Assembly: GCA_038373865.1 (NCBI GenBank)
Contig: JAXGGA010002039.1
Location: forward strand, 1 to 64,000
Direction of reading: 5' to 3'
From: Uloborus plumipes
Taxonomy: Eukaryota; Arthropoda; Arachnida; Araneae; Uloboridae
DNA length: 64,000 nucleotides
In this document: positions 45,442-54,004 of the stretch, in pieces
How positions within the stretch are numbered: position 1 is the first letter of the stretch
Layout of the letters: the number at the start of each line of letters is the position of its first letter
Program-made: the position numbers and the translations under genes
The notes under the pieces: model-generated
Told to the model about the DNA's origin: nothing
Databases searched by the model: none
Seen by the model: only the letters and a program-made list of their open reading frames with translations

Positions 45442-45615
45442 ATACCAGGTGTGTAAGTATGAAACCGGAATTTCCCATAGGTGGCGCTAGATGTCGATGT
45501 AGTTACCGACTCATCACGTCAGCAGTGTCTTGTTGTTGTATTGATATCAGACAAAGATTTTCAACTCACAATAACACGTGTTTCATTCAGTAGCATTAGT
45601 TTATTAGAGATAAAC

Positions 45616-46627
45616 ATGTCGAGTTTTGTGCCAACAAATTACGATTTGCGGACATCACTAGTTTTCTGTTTTCATCTGAAGAAAACCGCAGCCGAATCTC
45701 ATCGAATGCTTGTGGAGGCGTATGGTGAGCATGCTTTCGGTAAAACACAGTGTTTCTAGTGGTTCAAACGGTTCAGAAGTGGCGATTTTGACGTGAGGAA
45801 CGAAGAACGTGGAAGACCACCGGAAAAGTTTGAAGACGCTGACCTGCAAGCCTTGTTGGACGAAGACGATGCTCAAACACAGCAACAACTGGCGGATCAG
45901 TTAAATGTGACCCGAGAAGTCATCTCCCTTCGGTTGAAAGCTATGGGAAAGATACAAAAGGTGGGGAAATGAGTTCCACATGAACTCAACGAAAGACACG
46001 GGAAAACCGTAAAACAGCATGCGAAATGCTGCTTGCCAGGTTCAAAAGAAAGTCATTTCTCCGTAGAATTGTGACTGGCGATGAAAAGTGGATATATTTC
46101 GAGAATTCTAAGCGCAAAAAGTCATGGGTTACTCCAGGTGACCATCAACATTGACGGCAAGACCAAACCACTACGGACGAAAGACAATGCTGTGTGTATG
46201 GTGGGACCAGAAGGGCGTAATCTACTACGAGCTGCTGAAACCTGGGGAAACTGTCAATACTGAATGGTACTGACAACAAATGACCAATTTGAATCGAGCT
46301 TTGAGTGCAAAACGACCAGAATACCAGCAAAGACAACACAAGGTGATTTTGCTGCATGACAATGCACCAGCACACAAAGGAAAACGGGTCCAGGAAACGT
46401 TAGAGTCGTTCCTTTGTGAAATTCTTTTGCATGCGGCTTACTCACCGGACTTTGCCTCATCTGATTATTACTTTTTTGCATCGATGGGACACGTACTTGC
46501 TGAGCAGCGCTTGATTTCTTACGAAGCTGTACAAAAATGGCTCGATGGCTGGTTTGCCTCAAAAGATCAACAGTTCTTTTGGCGTGGAATCCAAATTGCC
46601 AGAAAGATGGCAAAAATGTATAGATAG
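45616..46627 (+). pseudogene. mariner transposase, D34D type, broken
   Basis: ATG at 45616 to TAG at 46625-46627, the span of about 337 codons expected for the family. HTH half: MSSFVPTNYDLRTSLVFCFH onward. In-frame stops at 45757 (TAG, before WFKRF) and 45970 (TGA replacing the W of the WVPHEL linker, leaving VPHELNERH). A shift near 46000 moves to the frame with TGDEKW (first catalytic Asp); another stop lies near 46268. The last part is open: LLHDNAPAH and YSPDFASSDYYFF, with exactly 34 residues between the second and third Asp. Confidence 0.93.
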
Positions 46628-46658
46628 CGACGGACAATACTTTGAATAAGGTACTTTG

Positions 46659-47366
46659 TAGAGATGAGCCGGGCTCGGCCCGAGCCCGAGCCCGAGACGG
46701 ACTCGGGCCATTTAGCTTCAAGCAGCTTTCGGGCTCGATCTCATTTTTCGATAGTTAGTTTTTATTCAAATACAACGTTCGCGGAATAAAATATTGGGGA
46801 ACTTAAAGAGAGTGAGAACAGTTTTTCTTCGTGGAATGGTAGAATTGGTTTGTTCAGGAAGAGTTTCAGAGAAATGATATCTATCACCTTATCTCCCACT
46901 CCCACACATCGTTTCTCAGCTTCCGCGCATCGGAAAGCAAGTGATCTGCTGAGCTGGGGTGTAAATGGTCAGTAGAATGTGGGGACAAATGCCGCAAACC
47001 CCCGTGGTGCTTGAAAGGCCATTAAGAGACAGAAGTCATAAAACGTTTTTCTCTGATTGAAGGTTGACTGTTGACAAAATTCCTACGAATCTGGAAGGAG
47101 TGTTGTAAATAGTCATGGGGGGGGGGGGGACTTATAATATATTGATACACTTATAATATATTTGCGATTGCTATCACGATATACCATATGGCAGTGCATC
47201 CCAAATGGAAATTAAAAATATATATATTGATGTTTGATGCACTCGGGCTCGGGCCGGGTCGGGCTCAAAACAAGACAATATCACTCGGGCTCGGGCGGGC
47301 TCGGATTAAAAATTCTCGGGCTCGGGCGGACTCGGGCCTTCAAAAGTGAGCCCGAACTCATCTCTA
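46659..47366. mobile_element. hAT MITE with GC-rich CGGGCTC repeats, inside mariner
   Basis: Perfect 8-bp flank GTACTTTG (46651-46658, 47367-47374). Ends TAGAGATGAGCCGGGCTCGG and TAGAGATGAGTTCGGGCTCA are inverted. Subterminal CGGGCTCGGGC repeats fill both ends. The interior is non-coding; the 155-codon - strand frame crossing 46254-46721 is the mariner antisense plus this end. Confidence 0.92.
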
Positions 47367-47441
47367 GTACTTTGTATCATATCATTACAATAAACGTATT
47401 TTTTCTGTAGAAAAATTCCGGTTTCATACTTACACACCTTG

Positions 47442-47520
47442 TAATTCAAACTGTACCGAAGTAAAAAACATAATGTTAAGCATTTGTTCATCATACACAA
47501 GGTATTGCAACACCTTTTCC
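47442..47520 (+). repeat. First copy of a 145-bp local duplication, interrupted
   Basis: AACATAATGTTAAGCATTTG ... GGTATTGCAACACCTTTTCC is the start of a unit that recurs at about 51640-51700. The copy is cut by the hAT element at 47521; its remaining half continues at 51553. Confidence 0.85.
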
Positions 47521-47962
47521 CAGGGGCGTGCTTAGAGTTTTAGCGGCCCTGTGCGAAATTTGTTTTAATATTCGATAACTAAAAATTTTTTTATTTATTC
47601 ATTTTCCTACGTCGGCACTTTTACGATATTTAATCGCAAAATATGACATTTTACGATTTTTTTTTTAAAATGTTTTCGTTGGGGTGAGAGCTAATCTCTC
47701 CGGAAATGTTTTGGAATTTAATACAAAAAAAAAAGGGGGTGTGGAGAGGATTGGCAAATTCAATCTGTCAATTTCAGTCTGTCTTTGATGACATTTGGGA
47801 CAGAAATGTTGTTCGGAACTCCTCCCTGAAACATTTTTTGAAATTGTAATTCCAAAAAAAAAAAAAAAAGCAATTTTTAGACGATCTCTGATGATGCCAG
47901 GACAAAAGAAGTTGGAGAACACAAATCCAAAAATTTTTTTCCCACAAATTTTCGGCATAGTT

Positions 47963-47963
<1 letters not shown>

Positions 47964-47997
<34 letters not shown>
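47964..47997 (+). repeat. Poly(A) tract, 34 nt
   Basis: Longest homopolymer seen in the window, about 65 bp left of the first Helitron end. No retroposon body is attached that I can recognise. Confidence 0.8.
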
Positions 47998-48001
<4 letters not shown>

Positions 48002-48062
48002 TTTTAGATGATTTCGATGATGTTAGGGGAGATTCAGGTTAAACTCCATAAATGTTTCAGAA

Positions 48063-48514
48063 TCTACTTATATTAAAAACTGAGTATCTTTCTAACTATC
48101 TTTCTAACTATCTTTCTTTCTAACTATCTTTCTTTCTAACTATCTTTCTATGTCACGCTTCTTTCTCCTGAACGCCAATGAACTGAAAGTCGAACCAGGT
48201 ACCGATAGATAGGTAATTTTTCAAGCTTCATTAGTTTCAATCTATATAATTATACGATTTTAATTAGCGAAGATATCAATTAATAAGTAGTCAAGTTTAA
48301 AGCGATTAAGCCTAATAAATGATTAAATATGAAATCCATTCTTGCATTGCAAAACGTGGTTGCCATGCCATGAAACAATAATAAAAATGAAAATGAGAAT
48401 TTTGAATGAAGGCTTAACTAAATCAAACACGAAACTCATAAGCGGGCGACTTACATAGTATTTTTATCGCTAGCTACTTGTAATATTTTGAAACATTCAT
48501 TTGTTGAAGAGCCA
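48063..48514 (+). mobile_element. Helitron copy H1, lacking its 3' end
   Basis: Starts A/TCTACTTATATTAAAAACTG with tandem TTTCTAACTATC words at 48089-48150. It is nearly identical to H4 (50164-50593) and stops at GAAGAGCCA where H2 begins, so H2 either inserted into it or formed with it. Non-coding. Confidence 0.85.
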
Positions 48515-49103
48515 TCTACTTATATTAAAAACTGAGTATCAATGTCTGCTTTTTCTCCTTTGAGCGAGCTGAACCAAGGGCGGATCCAGCTTCTGGTTAA
48601 GGAGGGGGTCATTTTCGGAAAGGGGGGGTCAAAGTGCAATTTTTGTGCAAAAATGGGGTGGTTTGGAAGTTTTTTCGTAAAATAAGTCCCAAAAATGCAA
48701 TTTTTTGCTATATTTGGTCGGTTAAGGGGGGGGGGGGTCATGATCCCCATGACCCCACTCTGGATCCGCGCCTGAGCTGAACTTACTGAAACTTTCCTCA
48801 CCATCTTGAAGGCGCGAAGCATCTCAATAATTCGAATGATTTTTTTTATACAGGAAAAAAGTAAAGGCGTGAAGCGCCTGTTAGCGAGCCGCCTTGGCGG
48901 GGAGTAGTTTCTTGACATTTTCCTCACTACTTTCAGGGCACGAAGTGCCCGTGCAACGCCGGGCCACGTTCGTGGTACGTCTTGAAATCGAATGAACATT
49001 AAATTATATCAAATAAAACTTCAGAATGAGGTAAAAGTTAGAGAGGGGGGACGTTCTGCATCAACATGCCGCAGGAAGCTAATCTAGCTGCCCTGGCAGC
49101 TAG
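48515..49103 (+). mobile_element. Helitron copy H2 with an inserted hAT MITE
   Basis: Starts TCTACTTATATTAAAAACTG after an A and ends CTAG before T. Has one CGAGCCGCCTTGGCGGGGAG unit and an internal old-style 3' hairpin GCCCGTGCAACGCCGGGC near 48949, but finishes further on at AGCTGCC-CT-GGCAGCT followed by AG. A 200-bp hAT MITE sits at 48575. Matches H5. Confidence 0.85.
48575..48774. mobile_element. 200-bp hAT MITE inside Helitron H2
   Basis: Perfect 8-bp flank AGCTGAAC (48567-48574, 48775-48782). Ends CAAGGGCGGATCCAG and CTGGATCCGCGCCTG are inverted with two differences. The paralogue H5 reads GAGCGACCTGAACTTACTG uninterrupted, the empty site with one substitution. Same TIR family as 60127-60590. 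Confidence 0.9.
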
Positions 49104-50163
49104 TCTACTTATATTAAAAACTGAGTATCTAACTATCTTTCTATCTTTCTATGTCACGCTTATTTCTCCTGAACGCCAATGAACTGAAAGTCGAACCAGG
49201 TACCGATAGATAGGTAATTTTTCAGGCTTCATTAGTTTCAATCTATATGATTATACGATTTTAATTAGCGAAGATATCAATTAATAAGTAGTCAAGTTTA
49301 AAGCGATTAAGCCTAAAAAATGATTAAACGTCCAAGACATTTATTTCTTACCGTTGCCATTTGAATAAAAACGTTAATTAAATTATTGAACTGTTTAAAA
49401 TTCCAAGATATTTATTTCCTACCGTTGCCATTTTGAATTAAAACGTTAATTAAATTATTGAACTATTTAAAATTCCAAGATATTTATTTCTTTCCGTTGC
49501 GATTTTAAATTAAAACGTTAATTAAATTGAACTTTTTAAAATGAAAGAGTGTTATTTTTTTCCATTGTCATTTTGAATGCGTTGTTATAACAAAGTTCTA
49601 ACAATTGTTTTTATTCTAATTATTAATGACATATTTTTCTCTGGTGCCATTTTGAAAATGTGTTTTTAAATAAAATTGCAATTGCTGTTTTTAGAAGGGG
49701 CTTTTTTTGGCTGCGATCCAAATATTAAAAGAACTTTTTCGTTTAGAATTTTGCAATTAATTTTAGAAGAAAGCAGTTTAGAGATATTTTTTTTTTGGAA
49801 AGGAATTTTATTTGTTATTTAGGGAGAGTGCTAAGTATGCGCTACTTGACATCGTCTTTATTTTTGAGGAAGCATGTGCAAATAATTCGATTGATTCTTT
49901 GATGCAGGAAAGCTTTTTAGCGAGCCGCTTTAGCGGGGAGTAGTTTATTAAACTTTTCCTTGGTACTGTAAAGGCGAGCCGCCTTGGCGGCGAGTAGTTT
50001 ATTGAAACTTTCCTCGCTACTGTAAAGGCGAGCCGCCTTGACGGCGAGTAAACTGTTTAAACTTTTCTCATTACTTTAAAGGCGAGCCGCCTTGGTGGCG
50101 AGTAGTTTTCTCAAACTGCCTTCACTACATTACAGCCCGTGCAACGCCGGGCCACGCAGCTAG
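49104..50163 (+). mobile_element. Helitron copy H3, both ends present
   Basis: Begins TCTACTT directly after the CTAG of H2 and ends CTAG (50160-50163) directly before the TCTACTT of H4. The first 210 bp match H1; the rest is different and carries three repeats around TTCCAAGATATTTATTTC (about 49335-49500) and the 54-bp array. The 3' hairpin GCCCG-TGCAACGC-CGGGC lies about 10 nt before CTAG, as in the family. Confidence 0.88.
49921..50136 (+). repeat. Four 54-bp tandem repeats, each with a GCCGCC hairpin
   Basis: CGAGCCGC begins at 49921, 49975, 50029 and 50083, a constant step of 54. Each unit carries GCCGCC-TT-GGCGGC or a variant and an AGTAGTTT...ACTTT spacer. The array is near the 3' end of Helitron H3; single units are present in H2 and H5. 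Confidence 0.92.
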
Positions 50164-50593
50164 TCTACTTATATTAAAAACTGAGTATCTTTCTCACTAT
50201 CTTTCTTTCTAACTATCTTTCTTTCTAACTATCTTTCTATGTCACGCTTCTTTCTCCTGAACGCTAATGAACTGAAAGTCGAACCAGGTACCGATAGATA
50301 GGTAATTTTTCAAGCTTCTTTAGTTTCAATTGATATAATTATACGATTTTAATTAGCGAAGATATCAATTAATAAGTAGTCAAATTTAAAGCGATTAAGC
50401 CTAATAAATGATTAAATATGAAATCCATTCTTGCAAACCGTCGTTGCTATGAAACGGTGATAACAATGATAATGAGAATTTTGAATGAAGGCTTAACTAA
50501 ATCAAACACGAAACTCATAAGCGGACCACTTACGTAGAATTTTTATCGCTAGCTACTGGTAATATTTTGAAACATTTATTTGTTGAAGAGCCA
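50164..50593 (+). mobile_element. Helitron copy H4, lacking its 3' end
   Basis: Starts immediately after the CTAG of H3. Collinear with H1 to the same breakpoint, GAAGAGCCA, so H4+H5 repeats the H1+H2 compound. Confidence 0.85.
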
Positions 50594-50977
50594 TCTACTT
50601 ATATTAAAAACTGAGTATCTATGTCTGCTTTTTTTCTTTGAGCGACCTGAACTTACTGAAACTTTCCTCACCATCTTGAAGGCGTGAAGCATCTCAATAA
50701 TTCGAATGATTTTTTTATATAGGAAAAAAGTAAAGGCGTGAAGCGCCTGTAAGCGAGCCGCCTTGGCGGGGAGTAGTTTCTTTAAATTTTTTTCTCACTA
50801 CTTTCAGGGCACGAAGTGCCCGTGCAACGCCGGGCCACGTGCGTGGTATGTCTTGAAATCGAATGAACATTAAATTATATCAAATAATATAATTTCAGAA
50901 TGAGGTAAAAGTTAGAGAGGGGGGACGTTATGCATCAGCATGCCGCAGGAAGCTAATCTAGCTGCCCTGGCAGCTAG
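50594..50977 (+). mobile_element. Helitron copy H5, intact without the MITE
   Basis: Starts TCTACTTATATTAAAAACTG after A; ends AGCTGCC-CT-GGCAGCT then AG, CTAG at 50974-50977, before T. Collinear with H2 apart from the 200-bp MITE, small indels and substitutions. Confidence 0.87.
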
Positions 50978-51552
50978 TTAAAGACTGAAATTTTGTATTC
51001 AACAGATGTAAACCACGGTATGCAGTAAAGGGTAAGTAATAAAAATATAAAATAAAAAATCGCCCCTGCAAGAGCGTTCGCTTCAGTTTTGCATTTTGAC
51101 TCAGTTCCAGTTTCAGATATTTCAATTTATTTATCCTAAATATCCGCCAATTTGAAATCTAATATCTTTGATACTTTCGATTCGGCATTCCAATCTTTTG
51201 GCAATAGTCTATACATTAAAATTTTCAACATACAGCTTTAGAATGTCCCATCGCTGAGTAGAGGCAGAAAATAAGATTTATATTTGCTGACTTTTTCCAA
51301 AAAACAAGTTTACCTTTGCATAAGAAACGAATTGAAGAATTGGCCATACCACCAAGAGCGGTTTGTATTTTATATATTTTGAAAGTTTGAAGAAAAAAGT
51401 GGTTTTTTTTTTCAAAGTTTTTTTCCTCACGCACACACAAAAATATTCTGTTTTCAAGTAATATTTTAGCGGCCCCAAAATTTCAAAATATTTTTAGCGG
51501 CCCTGTGCGGTGGCACAGTTTGCCACCCCCTAAGCACGGCCCTGCCTTTTCC

Positions 51553-51780
51553 CTAGGTAAGAAAAGCTCAAATGCAACAACTTTTTCCGAAGTAAGTGAG
51601 GCTCAAATTCAAGTTGTGTGTGAGAAACTTGTGTGTGAGAAAAAACATAATGTTAAGCATTTGTTCATCATACACAAGGTATTGCAACACTTTTTCCCTA
51701 GGTAAGAAAAGCTCAAATGCAACAACTTTTTCCGAAGTAAGTGAGGCTCAAATTCAAGTTGTGTGTGAGAAACCGGCTAT
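51553..51780 (+). repeat. Rest of the 145-bp local tandem duplication
   Basis: CTAGGTAAGAAAAGCTCAAA begins at 51553 and again at 51698 (period 145). AACATAATGTTAAGCATTTG links them. This dimer predates the 47521 hAT insertion, which split the first copy. No promoter or gene seen. Confidence 0.85.
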
Positions 51781-51830
51781 TCAATTTATTTCACTTCACA
51801 CATTGTAAGTAGCACTAGTGCCATCTATTA

Positions 51831-52056
51831 TCCTCTTCAGTCCTGATTTTTTCAACCATTTCAATTTCAAGTTTTTAAACCTTTGCTAGGTCTGAATAAT
51901 ATTTAGAAAAAAAATTGGGATTGGTGAAAAATAAATGCTACAATCTTAGATTTTACAATACATAGTTTTTTTTCGTTATAATTTACTTTGAAACCAAATA
52001 TAAATAAAAACTTGGAAGGTACACATATGTGTACCTTCAACTGGGACTGAAGAGGA
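51831..52056. mobile_element. 226-bp MITE with TA target and a 22-bp palindrome
   Basis: TA flanks (51829-51830, 52057-52058). Ends TCCTCTTCAGTCC and GGACTGAAGAGGA are perfect 13-bp inverted repeats. The palindrome AAGGTACACAT/ATGTGTACCTT lies at 52016-52037, next to the right end. No frame. Confidence 0.8.
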
Positions 52057-52058
52057 TA

Positions 52059-53162
52059 AATGTGAATGAGTTGAAAATATAATTATTTGCATATCACAGT
52101 ATTTTCTTCCTGTCATGTGAATTTCTTGTGCAAACCACATTTGCTTCTTAGTGTAGCAATTTTTATGACCAATAGTGAATTATATGTACACAACACACAC
52201 CAATAATCAAAGGACACTTTTTACATTGTATTAGTATTAAAGACATGCCTCTCTCATTCTCGGTGTGCAATACATGCAAGTAGTCTGCTTTATAATATAG
52301 TTAAATTTTCATCTAAACCATGTGTATATAGGAATACCTCATTTACTGCAACTTCATTCTGCTCTTATCAACTTAATTTTTTTAAGATATATGAGTTGTA
52401 CATTTCAAGTACTGATTGTTTCCCATTTAAAAAGGTTTTGTCTGGCCAATTGCTGAGTGAAAATAATATGCAAACTATTTATGTCTCATTCCATCAATGA
52501 TTTTGTAACTTTGATCCTGAAATGTATCTCAGCAAAATTTAAATTTTTGGACAATATTTAAGAGTATACCCAAACAGACTATCAACCAACTGATTTCTCA
52601 TCTGGAACAAGAATGGCTTAATTAAGAAAGTAAAATTAAAAAGAAAAGGTGTAAAAAACCCAGACTGAATAAGCTTGAAAAATTATCCCAATATTTTTAA
52701 AAAACATATAAATTCGAGCGAGTAAAATAATTCAAATTAAAAACAGAATTTAAACAAGCAAATAACATTATGCATTATTGCATACGGAAAAGGAAAAAAT
52801 AAAGAGGGTGGGGTGTTGCATAAAGTAAACAATACTTTCTTAAATCAATACTTTCTTAAAACAATATTTTCTTTTTCATTTTTAAAACATTAAAGCGTAA
52901 GATTTTTCGATGTTTATGACGATCCTTTTATTTATTTATTTATTTTTTACTACTTTTGGGTTACTGTACAAATATTGCTCTAACAAATCTTATTTTCCTT
53001 TACATAGTCCTAATTCATTTAATGTGGGTTTTTAAGTAATTGATCATACTAACCAGAGGTATTCCTATATATTTTCAAATTTTTGTCACACTATATTTGG
53101 TACATTATAGGAATTATTCATAGGAACTTAGGTTATAATAGAATCAGCCATGTGTAACACGC
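52059..53162. other. AT-rich spacer; nothing recognised
   Basis: Contains (TTTA)n near 52926-52944. No element borders, no exon. It lies downstream of galactokinase and may hold that gene's poly(A) site. Confidence 0.45.
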
Positions 53163-53166
53163 TTAA

Positions 53167-53829
53167 GGGGTCACAGTACCTCAAAAATGACCAAAAGACC
53201 AAAACATTTTTTATTGCTTATTTCAAAAGCAAAAGTTATTTAAAACACTCGGAAAAAAAACCATTGCTCTAGCTAAATTATTTAAAAAGTTATCAGTGAC
53301 GCATGCATGCTATGTGTTCTAATGGAAAAGCAAAACTTCAAAGTGCTTTTTCTCGATGATCAGTTTTTAATGTTTCTGTGTTAATGGAAATGCTAAGGAT
53401 TTTTTTCTATTAAAGACACAACTTTAAAGCAATAATTTTTGCACTCAGGATAATATATTTAACAAAACTGTGCATTGAATAAGCATTTCATAAATTACTA
53501 AAATTTTTAAAGCTTGTTAAACCTCGAAAAACCAAATTTTCTAGGAATTTTTTACATAAAAGGTCAGAAACTATTTTCAAATAAATATATAAGAAAATGA
53601 ATGCACAGATTTTTAGAGGTAATTCTTGTGATCAATTAGCAAAAAGAAATTTTAAAATTAGTGCAAAAACAAAAAAGCCTCCGGGTTTTTAAAAAATTAA
53701 AATTTTTTTAAATTTTTCAAAATTTTTAATGTTTGAAAATAAATTATTGATTGTTAAATAAGTGTGGAAACAAAGGTTCCATATTTTCACTTAAATTTAA
53801 GAAAATTGTTAGAAAGGTACTGTAACCCC
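53167..53829. mobile_element. piggyBac-like MITE (TTAA target)
   Basis: TTAA flanks (53163-53166, 53830-53833). Ends GGGGTCACAGTACCT and AGGTACTGTAACCCC are inverted with one difference. The 663-bp interior has no transposase. It lies about 90 bp past the galactokinase stop codon, so it may be in that transcript's 3' UTR. Confidence 0.8.
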
Positions 53830-53920
53830 TTAAATTGATTAAAAATAAAACTTTTGTTGCTCTCTTGAAAGAATTGATATGCTGACTAGCAATAGCTCAT
53901 GTTGATTTCCTTTCATACAT

Positions 53921-54004
53921 TCACGCTTCAACGTCCTTCAATGGTATCATTTTTGCTCCATCTCCAGGTCGACACACATAAAATGTTGCTTTCTGGTATT
54001 TGCC
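53921..54004 (-). CDS. GALK1: Galactokinase last exon and stop
   Basis: Starts after TTTCTTCCTCAG and runs 28 codons to [23 protein letters not shown] plus a short tail. ATFY and DGAK match the GALK1 C-terminus; the tail is a few residues longer than in human. No poly(A) signal can be fixed: forward-strand TTTATT strings lie only some 700 bp or more downstream, past a MITE. Confidence 0.9.
   Translation of the reverse strand, partial: GKYQKATFYVCRPGDGAKMIPLKDVEA

Larger units (their letters stand above)
45444..47441 (+). mobile_element. mariner element with a hAT MITE inserted in its 3' UTR
   Basis: TA flanks (45442-45443, 47442-47443). Inverted ends CCAGGTGTGTAAGTATGAAA and CAAGGTGTGTAAGTATGAAA match at 19 of 20 and continue CCGGAATT. 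Removing the 708-bp insertion and its 8-bp duplication leaves 1282 bp, the usual full mariner length. The transposase is broken (next entry), so the copy is dead but could still be mobilised by its ends. Confidence 0.93.
47521..51544. mobile_element. hAT element carrying a Helitron array
   Basis: Perfect 8-bp flank CCTTTTCC (47513-47520, 51545-51552). Ends CAGGGGCGTGCTTAG and CTAAGCACGGCCCTG are inverted, and both ends hold TTTTAGCGGCCC(T)GTGCG blocks. The 4-kb interior is AT-rich at both sides with 2.9 kb of Helitron DNA between. No hAT transposase seen. The uninterrupted duplicate at about 51677-51700 shows the site without the element. Confidence 0.9.

Noticed and set aside
45481..45759. 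Stand-alone small gene of 92 codons
   Set aside because: Only the part from 45616 is coding: the mariner N-terminus before an in-frame stop.
46254..46721. 155-codon open frame on the - strand
   Set aside because: It is the antisense of the mariner transposase 3' part continued into the GC-rich end of the inserted hAT MITE. Its Arg/Pro/Ala-rich start is just the CGGGCTC repeat translated.
48520..48999. 159-codon open frame on the - strand
   Set aside because: It runs across Helitron H2 and the nested MITE; the frame depends on the insertion and has no domain.
49921..50136. CRISPR-like array (four regular repeats)
   Set aside because: The 54-bp units are contiguous and similar throughout, without unique spacers, inside a Helitron in eukaryotic DNA.
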